From: Acinetobacter parvus DSM 16617 = CIP 108168
GTDB lineage: Bacteria > Pseudomonadota > Gammaproteobacteria > Pseudomonadales > Moraxellaceae
Length of the DNA: 64,000 nucleotides
Direction of reading: 5' to 3'
Assembly (NCBI RefSeq): GCF_000368025.1
Contig: NZ_KB849212.1
Coordinates: 942,365-1,006,364, forward strand
Shown: in pieces, positions 16,781-25,679 of the stretch
Layout: each line of letters opens with the position of its first letter
How positions within the stretch are numbered: position 1 is the stretch's first letter
Notes under the pieces: model-generated
The model's database searches: none
Seen by the model: only the letters and a program-made list of their open reading frames with translations
Told to the model about the DNA's origin: nothing
Translations under genes and position numbers: made by a program

Positions 16781-17986
16781 ATGAGCGAGGCCTATATTAT
16801 TGATGCCATTCGCACACCACGCGGAAAAGGAAAAAAAGACGGCTCATTACATGAAGTAAAACCAATTACTTTACTCACAACATTATTGAATGAATTACAA
16901 CAACGCCATCAACTCGACACATCTAAAGTTGATGATATCGTTCTCGGTTGTGTGACACCGATTGGTGATCAAGGTGGCGATATTGCCAAAACTGCTGCGA
17001 TTGCTGCAGGTTGGAATGATGATGTTGCAGGCGTACAAATCAACCGTTTCTGTGCTTCTGGTTTAGAAGCGGTGAACTTGGCAGCACAAAAAGTTCGTTC
17101 AGGTTGGGAAGATGTTGTGGTTGCTGGCGGTGTGGAATCAATGTCACGCATTCCAATGGGTTCTGATGGTGGTCCGTGGGCACTTGATCCTGAAACCAAC
17201 TTGAAGTCCTCCTTTGTTCCACAAGGTGTGGGTGCTGACCTGATTGCGACTTTAGATGGTTATAGCCGTGCAGGTGTGGATGCTTTTGCAGTTGGTTCAC
17301 AACAAAAGGCTGCTGCCGCTCAGGCAAATGGTCATTTTGATAAATCAGTTGTGCCTGTGAAAGATCATGCAGGTGTAACAATCTTAGAAAAAGATGAATT
17401 TATCAAAGGCAATACTACCGTTGAGGGCTTGGCAAAACTGAACGCCAGCTTTGAAATGATGGGACAAATGGGCTTCGATGCAGTTGCATTACAGAAATAT
17501 CCTGAAGCACAAAAAATTAACCATGTGCATCATGCAGGCAACTCATCAGGCATCGTAGATGGCGCTGCGGTAGTGTTATTGGCTTCTGAGAAAGCAGTTA
17601 AAGAGCAAGGCTTAAAACCTCGTGCCAAGGTGCTTGCAACTGCATTAGTCGGTACAGATCCAACCATTATGTTGACTGGTCCTGCTCCTGCTGCTCGCAA
17701 AGCACTGCAAAAGGCAGGCTTAAGCATTGATGACATCGACCTGTTTGAAGTGAATGAAGCCTTTGCTGCCGTGGTAATGCGCTTTATCAACGAACTGAAT
17801 GTTCCTGCCGAAAAAGTCAATGTCAACGGTGGTGCGATTGCGATGGGTCATCCATTGGGTGCAACAGGTGCCATGATTTTAGGTACATTGCTGGATGAAT
17901 TAGAGCGTCAAGGTAAAAAACGCGGTCTAGCAACATTATGTGTCGGTGGTGGAATGGGGATTGCCACCATCATTGAGTTGGTATAA
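16781..17986 (+). CDS. Acetyl-CoA acyltransferase (FadA-type thiolase)
   Basis: The 401-residue thiolase has Cys91 in NRFCASGLEAV, His in GGAIAMGHPLGATGA and the second Cys in LCVGGGMGIATIIE. It should perform the thiolytic step of beta-oxidation, releasing acetyl-CoA. AAGGA lies 7 nt before the start. The FadB-like gene follows after 146 bp on the same strand, so the two probably form the alpha and beta subunits of a trifunctional-type complex. The gene order (thiolase first) is the reverse of E. coli fadBA. The gap contains an imperfect hairpin. Confidence 0.9.
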   Translation: MSEAYIIDAIRTPRGKGKKDGSLHEVKPITLLTTLLNELQQRHQLDTSKVDDIVLGCVTPIGDQGGDIAKTAAIAAGWNDDVAGVQINRFCASGLEAVNLAAQKVRSGWEDVVVAGGVESMSRIPMGSDGGPWALDPETNLKSSFVPQGVGADLIATLDGYSRAGVDAFAVGSQQKAAAAQANGHFDKSVVPVKDHAGVTILEKDEFIKGNTTVEGLAKLNASFEMMGQMGFDAVALQKYPEAQKINHVHHAGNSSGIVDGAAVVLLASEKAVKEQGLKPRAKVLATALVGTDPTIMLTGPAPAARKALQKAGLSIDDIDLFEVNEAFAAVVMRFINELNVPAEKVNVNGGAIAMGHPLGATGAMILGTLLDELERQGKKRGLATLCVGGGMGIATIIELV

Positions 17987-18025
17987 AAACTGGCTGCATT
18001 GATCTTGCCACGTTGGAAACACTTT

Positions 18026-18065
18026 CAAAAATGCTCATTTACAGCTCGTAAACTGCGCTTTTTTC
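18026..18065 (+). other. Imperfect hairpin between the thiolase and fadB-like genes
   Basis: AAAATGCTCATTTAC can pair imperfectly with GTAAACTGCGCTTTT across a 5-nt loop and ends in a T-run. It looks like a weak intercistronic terminator or a processing site that could lower fadB expression relative to the thiolase. Confidence 0.4.
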
Positions 18066-18132
18066 AAATATTTCCGCCTCGCAAGCTCTGCTTCGCCAGC
18101 GTTTTTAAGAAATAAATTTAGGACGATGATGT

Positions 18133-20280
18133 ATGAGCGCTATTAAATACGAAAAAAACGCTGACAATATTGTAATTCTTATACTTGATTCATCTGGTCA
18201 GTCTGCCAATACCATGAATGCAGAGTTCCGTGATGCTTTAGATGAAGTCAGTCAAAAGCTGAAAGCTGAAACTGACCTGAAAGGTATTATTTTCCGCTCA
18301 GCCAAGAAAACATTCTTTGCAGGCGGCGATCTGGATGAACTGATTCAGGTTAAACCCGAACATGCCACTGAATTTTTCAAGATGATTGAAAAACTCAAAG
18401 GTGACTTACGCACAATCGAAACTTTAGGTGTGCCTGTTGTTGCAGCTTTAAACGGCACTGCGCTTGGTGGCGGCTGGGAAATCGCTTTAGGTTGTCATTA
18501 TCGTATTGCCATCAATGATCCAAAAACTAAATTTGGTTTACCAGAAGTAACTTTAGGTCTACTTCCTGGTGGCGGTGGTATCGTGCGTATGGTGCGTCTG
18601 CTCGGCTTACAAAATGCATTTCCATTCTTGATGGAAGGCAAGCAGTTTGGCGTGGACAAGGCAAAATCGCTTGGTTTGGTGCATGACACCGCTGAGAATG
18701 AACAAGAGTTGTTGGACAAAGCAATTGCATGGGTCAAAGCCAATCCGCCCTCTACAAAAGCAGCACAGCAACCATTTGATGTGAAAGGCTACAAGATTCC
18801 AGGGGGTGATCCAAAAACTCCTGCGGTGGCTCAGGTATTGGCGATTGCACCAGCGATGCTGCGTGATAAAACCAAAGGGTGTTACCCAGCGCCTGAAGCC
18901 ATCATGGCTGCGGCTGTTGAGGGTGCACAGGTGGATGTTGATACAGCTTTGCGTATCGAATCACGCTACTTCACCCAGCTTACCGTAGGTCAGATTTCCA
19001 AGAACATGATCGGTACGTTCTGGCATGGTCTAAATGCGATCAAGTCAGGTGCAAGCCGCCCTACGGATGTTGCAAAATGGCAAGTGAAGAAAGTCGGTGT
19101 TTTAGGTGCAGGTATGATGGGTGCAGGGATTGCCTACTCAACCGCAATCAAAGGCATTGCTGTGGTATTGAAAGATGTGTCAGTAGAAAATGCAGAGAAA
19201 GGCAAAGCTTACTCGCAAAAGTTACTTGATAAACGTGTTTCACAAGGTCGTATGACAGCAGAAAAACGTGATCAAGTGTTAGCGCTTATTACTGCTAGCG
19301 CTGATGCAGCTGATCTACAAGGCTGCGACCTGATCATTGAAGCTGTTTTTGAGAATCAGGAACTCAAAGCCAAAGTGACTCAAGAAGCTGAACAATATTT
19401 AGCGGAAGGAGGAATCTTTGCATCGAATACGTCTACCTTACCAATCACAGGTCTAGCCACAGCAAGTAAAGATACCAAAAACTTTATTGGCCTACACTTC
19501 TTTAGTCCAGTCGACAAGATGCAGTTGGTTGAAATTATCAAGGGCAAAGAGACTTCGGCTGAAACTTTGGCTAAAGCCTATGACTTTGTACAGCAAATTG
19601 CCAAGACACCAATCGTGGTGAACGATAGTCGTGGCTTCTTTACCAGCCGTGTGTTTGGTACATTCATTCAGGAAGGTATGCGCCTACTTGCTGAAGGCGT
19701 GCATCCAGCCAGGATTGAAATGGCGGCACTCAAGGCAGGTATGCCTGTAGGTCCTCTTGCAATTCAGGATGAAGTTTCTTTAACCCTGACTGAACACGTT
19801 GCAAGCGAAACCCGCAAAGCGCTACAGGCTGAGGGCAAAGACTTGCCAAAAACCCCTGTAGATGAAGTGGTTCACACCATGATTCACGAGCTGAATCGTA
19901 AAGGTAAGGCAGCGGGTGCAGGCTTCTATGAATATCCTGAAAATGGTAAAAAACATTTATGGGATGGACTCAGCCGCTGGACTAAAGACCATGATATTTC
20001 CGAACAAGATATGATTGATCGTTTCTTGTTTGTTCAGGCACTCGATACTTTACGCTGCTATGAAGAGAATGTTCTGGAATCGGTGATTGATGCCAATGTC
20101 GGCTCGATTTTCGGAATCGGTTTCGCACCGTGGACAGGAGGCGCAATCCAGTTCCTAAACCAGAATGGCATTGAGAAATCTCTCCAGCGTTCAGAACAAT
20201 TGGCGGCTCAATATGGTGAGCGTTTTAATCCACCGCAGTTATTGAAAGACAAGGCACAGAAGAAAGAAATTATTCAATAA
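18133..20280 (+). CDS. fadB: FadB-type multifunctional protein (enoyl-CoA hydratase / 3-hydroxyacyl-CoA dehydrogenase)
   Basis: The 715-residue protein has a crotonase domain at the N-terminus: FFAGGDLDEL for the oxyanion hole, then the two catalytic Glu in GGGWEIALGCHYR and LPEVTLGLLPGGGG. A 3-hydroxyacyl-CoA dehydrogenase follows from about residue 315, with the NAD-binding GVLGAGMMGAGIAYSTAI and the catalytic His in GLHFFSPVDKMQLVEIIKG. It hydrates enoyl-CoA and oxidises the product during beta-oxidation. Its size matches E. coli FadB (729) and FadJ (714); FadJ-like alternatives cannot be excluded. It follows the thiolase and ends at a strong terminator. Confidence 0.92.
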   Translation: MSAIKYEKNADNIVILILDSSGQSANTMNAEFRDALDEVSQKLKAETDLKGIIFRSAKKTFFAGGDLDELIQVKPEHATEFFKMIEKLKGDLRTIETLGVPVVAALNGTALGGGWEIALGCHYRIAINDPKTKFGLPEVTLGLLPGGGGIVRMVRLLGLQNAFPFLMEGKQFGVDKAKSLGLVHDTAENEQELLDKAIAWVKANPPSTKAAQQPFDVKGYKIPGGDPKTPAVAQVLAIAPAMLRDKTKGCYPAPEAIMAAAVEGAQVDVDTALRIESRYFTQLTVGQISKNMIGTFWHGLNAIKSGASRPTDVAKWQVKKVGVLGAGMMGAGIAYSTAIKGIAVVLKDVSVENAEKGKAYSQKLLDKRVSQGRMTAEKRDQVLALITASADAADLQGCDLIIEAVFENQELKAKVTQEAEQYLAEGGIFASNTSTLPITGLATASKDTKNFIGLHFFSPVDKMQLVEIIKGKETSAETLAKAYDFVQQIAKTPIVVNDSRGFFTSRVFGTFIQEGMRLLAEGVHPARIEMAALKAGMPVGPLAIQDEVSLTLTEHVASETRKALQAEGKDLPKTPVDEVVHTMIHELNRKGKAAGAGFYEYPENGKKHLWDGLSRWTKDHDISEQDMIDRFLFVQALDTLRCYEENVLESVIDANVGSIFGIGFAPWTGGAIQFLNQNGIEKSLQRSEQLAAQYGERFNPPQLLKDKAQKKEIIQ

Positions 20281-20303
20281 TTTTTTCATTCTCTTCACTT
20301 TAG

Positions 20304-20340
20304 ACTCATATCAGTTTCTTTAACTGGTATGAGTTTTTTT
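20304..20340 (+). terminator. Terminator after fadB
   Basis: A 13-bp stem (ACTCATATCAGTT/AACTGGTATGAGT, one G-T pair) has a 5-nt loop and is followed by TTTTTT. Confidence 0.92.
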
Positions 20341-20440
20341 GTATTTATTGATAGAAAATCGAATTACGTCTAATCCATCACAAATTGTGCTATAAATATA
20401 CCAATTCTGCTTTACTTTTTGTCCTTTGGAAATTTGTCTT

Positions 20441-20665
20441 ATGTCTGAGAAATTATGTCCTGAAACCTCGCCGTGGGGTTGGAAAGCACTGATCATCACT
20501 TGCATTTTAAGCTTTATCTTTATGGTGATTTTTTATTTAGCCATAAATAATGAGCCTGACTATATGCCAATGAATCAAAAAAAAGCAGCGGCAGCAGCTG
20601 AAATGTCACAGTCTTCCATGACCACTGAGACAGGCAATACTGAAACACATCAGCACCACGAATGA
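20441..20665 (+). CDS. Small single-pass membrane protein of unknown function
   Basis: The 74-residue protein MSEKLCPETSPWGWKALIIT continues into one long hydrophobic helix (CILSFIFMVIFYLAI, about residues 20-37). A polar C-terminal tail rich in Ala, Thr, Glu and His (ending THQHHE) follows. The N-terminus is probably cytoplasmic. A TTG start 15 nt upstream is in frame, but the ATG with TTTGGA upstream is more likely. The gene is monocistronic and lies downstream of fadB beyond a terminator. I recognise no family. Confidence 0.6.
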   Translation: MSEKLCPETSPWGWKALIITCILSFIFMVIFYLAINNEPDYMPMNQKKAAAAAEMSQSSMTTETGNTETHQHHE

Positions 20666-20741
20666 TTGAATTGGGCTAGCATACCTAAAATTTGATACCA
20701 GAAATTATAGAGTTTAAGTTCAATCCATTAATCTATGACAC

Positions 20742-21164
20742 TTATGGTATAAGTGGCATCATCATTTCAATATGGGGAATGCCACATTCATCATACGGAT
20801 CGCCTTGCGTGACAAAACCAAGTTTTTCATAAAATGAAATGGCATGAACCTGTGATGACAGTTTGAGGAATGGACGATGTTGCTGTTGTGCATAGCGAAT
20901 AATATCCAACATAATCATTCGTCCAATGCCCTGCCCCCGATATTTTTGGATGACCGCCACGCGCCCAACACTATTGTTTTGCAATAGACGCGCTGTGGCT
21001 ATAGCTTGATCACGATCATAAACCACAAAATGCTGTGAAATGGCATCCTGATCATCCCACTCATCCTGTTCAGGAATATTTTGTTCAACAATAAACACCA
21101 ATTCCCGAATCAGTCTGGCATCTTGCTGCAATTGATCCCAATCGCCATTTTCAACGCTTAACAT
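20742..21164 (-). CDS. GNAT-family N-acetyltransferase
   Basis: The 140-residue protein has the GNAT acetyl-CoA site VAVIQKYRGQGIGRMIMLDI and the C-terminal LKLSSQVHAISFYEKLGFVT. An ElaA-like beginning (RELVFIVEQNIPEQDEWDDQ) suggests that subgroup. The longer frame to 21257 would overlap the upstream methyltransferase gene by 77 nt. I therefore prefer the ATG at 21164, 16 nt after the stop of that gene. The two genes are probably one operon. The substrate is unknown. Confidence 0.8.
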   Translation of the reverse strand: MLSVENGDWDQLQQDARLIRELVFIVEQNIPEQDEWDDQDAISQHFVVYDRDQAIATARLLQNNSVGRVAVIQKYRGQGIGRMIMLDIIRYAQQQHRPFLKLSSQVHAISFYEKLGFVTQGDPYDECGIPHIEMMMPLIP

Positions 21165-21180
21165 ACCGATCTCAACACGC

Positions 21181-22398
21181 CTAACACTTGCAACCCAGAT
21201 TTTCGACTGGCATTTGATCCTGCAACAATAATTCCAGAGATTGTTTTTCAATGCCATACATGGCTTTTAAGGCCTGAATCTGCTGCATGATGTTTGGGTC
21301 AGGCTGTTGAATATCCTTGCGTTTGGTTGCCAGAATCATCTTGTTTTTGCTGGTATGTTCCAATGCCACAAATTCAAATACCTTGGTTTCATAACCATAG
21401 GTCTTGAGCAATAAGGCCCGTAGGGTATCGGTCAGCATTTCTGCCTGCTGGCCTGCATGAATCCCAAACTGGAGCATGGGTTGCAATACTTCTGGACTCT
21501 TGAGTTGCGGCCTTAATTCTTTATGGCAACACGGCGCACACATAATCATGGAAGCATTTAAGCGAATTCCTGTATGGATGGCAAAGTCAGTTGCAATGTC
21601 ACAGGCATGCAGGGCAATCATCAGGTCCAGCTTTGCGGGTTGATAACTGCGTACATCCCCCTCAAAAAAATCAAGATGGTTAAATCCAACCTGATCAGCT
21701 ACATTCTGGCAGAACTCCACCAGATTGGAACGCAGTTCAACACCAGTAATCAGTGGTGTTTTATGTTGTGCCAACAAATAGTCATACAAGGCAAAGGTTA
21801 AATAGCCCTTACCTGAACCAAAATCGACAATGTTCAACTCTTGCTGTGAGGCATCAATCTGTTCATAGGCATTGGAAAAGATTTCAATGAACTTATTAAT
21901 CTGTTTCCACTTACGCGCCATGCTCGGAATGATCTGCCCTTTTTCATCGGTAATGCCCAGATGCATTAAAAATGAGCTGTGCTGATCAACATAACGCTGC
22001 TTTTCACGGTTATGCTGATGCTGTTCCACTTTTGCTGATGAAGCCTGTTTTTTCTGGATATTCAGCATGGCTTTCTTTTTATTTTTTTTCAGTTGAATAT
22101 CCTGATTGAGTGTAAATAAATTTGCCTGTTTAGACAGGTTCAATAGCTCAGCAATTTTCTCCAGCCCCTCAGCAATTGCATAGTTTTTGGTGATGTCTTG
22201 AGTGGTGTGGTGATACAGGCAAGACAAGGTTGGCTGCCCCTGCAACTCAATCATGCGAAACGTCATCTTTTCCAGATCTGCCAGTTCACCTTTGTACTGA
22301 CTAAGAACAAGTCGTTCAAAGCTTTTATTTTCAATAGATTGCTGGATATCCAAGAAAAACTGCTGTTCCTGTTCAAAAGAAAATTTCGGCGCAAACAT
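21181..22398 (-). CDS. SAM-dependent methyltransferase, TRM13/METTL25-like
   Basis: The 405-residue protein has a C-terminal Rossmann methyltransferase domain: motif I IVDFGSGKGYLTFAL at about 190, then LITGVELRSNLVEFCQ, then LIALHACDIATDFAIHTGIR and the rare MIMCAPCCHKELRP block. The LHACD and APCCH motifs are shared with the Methyltransf_32 group (METTL25, TRM13), which acts on RNA or protein in eukaryotes. The N-terminal half is helical and has a lysine-rich stretch around 105-115 (LKKNKKKAML) that may bind nucleic acid. No substrate is established for bacterial members that I know. A GNAT gene follows. Confidence 0.75.
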   Translation of the reverse strand: MFAPKFSFEQEQQFFLDIQQSIENKSFERLVLSQYKGELADLEKMTFRMIELQGQPTLSCLYHHTTQDITKNYAIAEGLEKIAELLNLSKQANLFTLNQDIQLKKNKKKAMLNIQKKQASSAKVEQHQHNREKQRYVDQHSSFLMHLGITDEKGQIIPSMARKWKQINKFIEIFSNAYEQIDASQQELNIVDFGSGKGYLTFALYDYLLAQHKTPLITGVELRSNLVEFCQNVADQVGFNHLDFFEGDVRSYQPAKLDLMIALHACDIATDFAIHTGIRLNASMIMCAPCCHKELRPQLKSPEVLQPMLQFGIHAGQQAEMLTDTLRALLLKTYGYETKVFEFVALEHTSKNKMILATKRKDIQQPDPNIMQQIQALKAMYGIEKQSLELLLQDQMPVENLGCKC

Positions 22399-22498
22399 AG
22401 TGAAAACCTGACAAATGGAAACTAAATTCTAAAGCGTCTTACTTTAAAAGGGAAATTGCATTACGATACAGTTGTATTTTTATTCAGATGAGCTATGA

Positions 22499-23140
22499 AT
22501 GGCTTCAACCTCCCCACTCGATTATGATCCACAGGAAGAACTGATCAATGCCTATAGTCATGGCCTGGGTGCTGTACTGGCATTGATTGCTACCATTTTT
22601 CTGATTGTGAAAGGCTATGGTTTACCTTTGGGACAATGGATCAGCTTATGGGTCTATGGGCTGAGTCTGGTGTTATTGCTCAGCAGTTCCATGCTGTATC
22701 ACTTTGCTCAGGACGAACGTAAACGTTATTGGTATAAAAAACTTGATCATACTGCTATTTATTATTTAATCGCAGGGACTTACACCCCCTTTCTCAGCAT
22801 TGCCATTCCAACGGCAAAGGCACACCACCTACTGATTGCTCTCTGGGTCATTGCATTGATTGGAACATTGTTTAAGCTGGTGTTTATTCACCGTTTCCAG
22901 AGAGTGTCCCTGGCAGCCTATCTGGTGATGGGCTGGTTGGCGGTTTTGGTGATGGATGACATGCAGCGCTATCTTTCCAAGGATGCAATACAGCTCCTGA
23001 TTGCAGGTGGACTGGCCTATACGGTCGGCACATTGTTTTATGCTTTAAAAAATGTAAGATATACCCACACAATTTGGCATGTTTTTGTGCTATTAGGGGC
23101 AGGTTTACACTTTTTAGCGATCTATTGCTATGTATTATAA
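22499..23140 (+). CDS. trhA: Hemolysin III family membrane protein (TrhA/YqfA)
   Basis: The 213-residue integral membrane protein has seven predicted helices. It carries the PAQR/hemolysin III signatures: EELINAYSHGLGAVLALIAT, SSMLYHFAQDERKR, KKLDHTAIYYLIAGTYTPF and the terminal HTIWHVFVLLGAGLHFLA. The conserved Ser, His and Asp residues form the metal site of the PAQR fold. In E. coli the homologue TrhA (YqfA) influences membrane homeostasis. It is monocistronic and divergent from the methyltransferase gene. It is not a proven haemolysin despite the name. Confidence 0.9.
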   Translation: MASTSPLDYDPQEELINAYSHGLGAVLALIATIFLIVKGYGLPLGQWISLWVYGLSLVLLLSSSMLYHFAQDERKRYWYKKLDHTAIYYLIAGTYTPFLSIAIPTAKAHHLLIALWVIALIGTLFKLVFIHRFQRVSLAAYLVMGWLAVLVMDDMQRYLSKDAIQLLIAGGLAYTVGTLFYALKNVRYTHTIWHVFVLLGAGLHFLAIYCYVL

Positions 23141-23240
23141 ATCCATGCATCGCAGGCAGCTTGCTGGGTAAATTCCGCATTCAAAAGAAATTTCAGGACA
23201 GGTTTTACTGTTTCCTGAATAAATCACATTAAGGTTTTGT

Positions 23241-24551
23241 ATGTCGTCAGACGCTACGACTGTCACCACTGAAGTGGCCAGTAATTCAAAGGTACGGGTA
23301 TTATTTGCCAGTCTGGTGGGTACTACGATTGAGTTTTTCGACTTTTATATCTATGCCACAGCGGCAGTCCTGATTTTCCCCCATTTATTTTTTCCAGAAA
23401 GCAGTGATGGTGCTGCGGTACTCAAATCACTGGCAACCTTTGCCATCGCTTTTATTGCCCGCCCGATTGGTGCGGCGATTTTTGGACATCTGGGTGACCG
23501 AATTGGACGTAAAGCCACACTGGTTGCCGCCCTACTCACCATGGGAATTTCCACTGTCTGTATTGGTCTACTGCCGACCTATGCCCAGATTGGCATTGTT
23601 GCCCCTTTACTCCTTGCCTTATGTCGTTTAGGACAAGGTTTAGGCTTGGGTGGTGAATGGAGTGGTGCGGTTTTACTTGCCACTGAAAATGCTCCAGAGG
23701 GTAAACGTGCATGGTATGGCATGTTCCCACAGCTTGGCGCACCGATTGGCTTTATTCTGGCAACAGGTTCATTCCTCCTGCTGAATGCCTTTATGTCGGA
23801 ACAGGCCTTTATGACATGGGGCTGGCGGATTCCATTTATCTCCAGTGCAATTCTGGTGTTGGTCGGTTTGTATATTCGTTTAAAACTGCATGAAACCCCT
23901 GCTTTCCAGAAAGTGTTGAATAAGCAGAAAGAGGTCAATGTCCCTTTCAAGGAAGTTATGACCAAGCATTTCCCCATGTTGGTACTGGGCACCATTGCCG
24001 CAATCTGTACCTTTGTGGTGTTCTATCTCACCACCGTGTTTGCGTTGAACTGGGGAACCTCCAAGCTGGGTTATGCACGCGGTGATTTTCTTGGCTTGCA
24101 GTTGATCGCCACGCTATGCTTTGCAGCATTTATTCCGCTGTCTGCGATTTTTGCAGAGAAGTTTGGCCGCAAAAATACCTCGATTGCTGTCTGCGTACTT
24201 TCAGCACTGTTCGGATTATGCTTTGCGCCACTACTGGGTTCAGGCAACCCAATACTGGTGTTCCTGTTCCTCTGTATTGGCCTTTCCATCATGGGATTGA
24301 CTTATGGCCCGATTGGCACGGTACTTTCTGAAATTTTCCCAACCTCAGTGCGCTATACAGGTTCAGCTTTGACATTCAATTTGGCAGGTATTTTTGGTGC
24401 GTCTTTTGCGCCTTATATCGCCACCAAACTAGCGGAAAATTATGGTCTTGGTGCTGTTGGTTTATATCTAAGTTTGGCATCCATTCTCTCTTTAATCGCG
24501 TTTTTACTGATTCGTGAAACCAAGCATGATGATGTAAATAACCAGATTTAA
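23241..24551 (+). CDS. MFS transporter, metabolite:H+ symporter (MHS) family
   Basis: The 436-residue protein has 12 predicted helices. It carries MHS signatures: GTTIEFFDFYIYATAAVLIF in helix 1, ATFAIAFIARPIGAAIFGHL followed by GDRIGRKATL in loop 2-3, then RLGQGLGLGGEWSGAVLLAT, and a late YGPIGTVLSEIFPTSVRYTG. These proteins import organic acids or osmolytes such as shikimate, citrate, proline or betaine with protons. The substrate here cannot be told from sequence. AAGG lies about 6 nt before the start, and a hairpin follows the gene. Confidence 0.9.
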   Translation: MSSDATTVTTEVASNSKVRVLFASLVGTTIEFFDFYIYATAAVLIFPHLFFPESSDGAAVLKSLATFAIAFIARPIGAAIFGHLGDRIGRKATLVAALLTMGISTVCIGLLPTYAQIGIVAPLLLALCRLGQGLGLGGEWSGAVLLATENAPEGKRAWYGMFPQLGAPIGFILATGSFLLLNAFMSEQAFMTWGWRIPFISSAILVLVGLYIRLKLHETPAFQKVLNKQKEVNVPFKEVMTKHFPMLVLGTIAAICTFVVFYLTTVFALNWGTSKLGYARGDFLGLQLIATLCFAAFIPLSAIFAEKFGRKNTSIAVCVLSALFGLCFAPLLGSGNPILVFLFLCIGLSIMGLTYGPIGTVLSEIFPTSVRYTGSALTFNLAGIFGASFAPYIATKLAENYGLGAVGLYLSLASILSLIAFLLIRETKHDDVNNQI

Positions 24552-24560
24552 ACCTCATTT

Positions 24561-24600
24561 TCCAGATGATCCAAAAATAAAAAAACCTGGATCATCTGGA
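24561..24600. other. Stem-loop after the MHS transporter gene
   Basis: A perfect 12-bp stem (TCCAGATGATCC and its complement) has a 16-nt A-rich loop. There is no T-tract, so it may be a 3' end stabiliser rather than an intrinsic terminator. Confidence 0.6.
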
Positions 24601-24711
24601 ATACCATTTATCGGGCAATACCCAAGCCCTCCCCGTTAAATAGATCACAACATTTTCCAAAATATTTTTTATGGTAAAATTACCGCTTCCATTTTTTTAG
24701 ACGATTGTGTT

Positions 24712-25617
24712 ATGTACGCAGTGATTATCGTTGCCGTATTTTTGCTCAGCTTCTTATATACCTATTATCGTGGTAAAGAACGCTTAAAAGCCTCTAGACA
24801 ATTATTTGATCACTCCACGTTTTTGGCACCCGTCAATATGTTTATGACTGGCTTCTCAAAGCTCCCAAATCAACCATTCTTTGATGTGGCACAGTTCCCA
24901 GAGCTCAAGCCATTGCAGGATAACTGGCAGGTGATTCGTGAGGAAGCCATTCAACTCCAAAGCCAGATTAAGGCGGCGGAAAAAAATAATGATGCGGGTT
25001 TTAACACATTCTTTAAACGTGGCTGGAAACGTTTCTACTTAAAATGGTATCAGGACAGCCACCCATCGGCGCAGCAACTTTGTCCTAAAACAGTGGCATT
25101 ACTGGAAAGTATTCCCTCTGTCAAAGCTGCCATGTTTACTGAGCTACCATCAGGAAGTTATTTAGGCAAACACCGCGACCCTTATGCAGGTTCAGTTCGT
25201 TATCATTTAGGTTTAGTCACACCAAATAGCGATGATTGCTTCATTGAGGTCGATCAGCAACGTTATAGCTGGAGAGATGGTGAAGCCACCGTTTTTGATG
25301 AAACCTATGTGCATTGGGCGCATAACCAGACTGATCAAACCCGTATTATCCTGTTCTGTGACATCGAACGTCCGATGAAATGGGGCTGGGCACAACGTTT
25401 CAACCACTGGTTTGGACGCAATGTCATGTCTGCGGCAAGCTCGCCCAATGATGATCAGGACAAGACTGGCTTTATCAACCGCATCTTTAAATACGGCTAT
25501 GCGGTACACCATTATGGTCGTGGCTTAAAGCAACGTAACCGTCGTCTATACTATGTATCTAAATGGCTGCTGTTTGGCATGATTATCGGGCTCATCTTGC
25601 TGCCAAGCTTTTTATAA
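24712..25617 (+). CDS. lpxO: LpxO-type lipid A 2-hydroxylase (aspartyl/asparaginyl beta-hydroxylase family)
   Basis: The 301-residue protein has an N-terminal membrane helix (residues 1-18) and a C-terminal helix (LLFGMIIGLILLPSFL). Between them is an Fe(II)/2-oxoglutarate dioxygenase domain with His154 and Asp156 in LGKHRDPYAGSVRYHLGL, His201/His204 in VHWAHNQTDQTRIILF and the cosubstrate Arg211. LpxO hydroxylates the secondary laurate of lipid A at the 2-position; in Acinetobacter this modifies polymyxin sensitivity. The protein faces the cytoplasm at the inner membrane. The gene is monocistronic and shares a bidirectional terminator with the convergent secreted-protein gene. Confidence 0.88.
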   Translation: MYAVIIVAVFLLSFLYTYYRGKERLKASRQLFDHSTFLAPVNMFMTGFSKLPNQPFFDVAQFPELKPLQDNWQVIREEAIQLQSQIKAAEKNNDAGFNTFFKRGWKRFYLKWYQDSHPSAQQLCPKTVALLESIPSVKAAMFTELPSGSYLGKHRDPYAGSVRYHLGLVTPNSDDCFIEVDQQRYSWRDGEATVFDETYVHWAHNQTDQTRIILFCDIERPMKWGWAQRFNHWFGRNVMSAASSPNDDQDKTGFINRIFKYGYAVHHYGRGLKQRNRRLYYVSKWLLFGMIIGLILLPSFL

Positions 25618-25633
25618 TAAAGTTTCAACTAAT

Positions 25634-25663
25634 AAAAAAGAGATGTCATCGCATCTCTTTTTT
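25634..25663. terminator. Bidirectional terminator between lpxO and the secreted-protein gene
   Basis: A 12-bp stem (AAAAAAGAGATG and its complement) has a 6-nt loop and lies between convergent genes. Confidence 0.9.
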
Positions 25664-25679
25664 ATTGCAAAATCAATCG

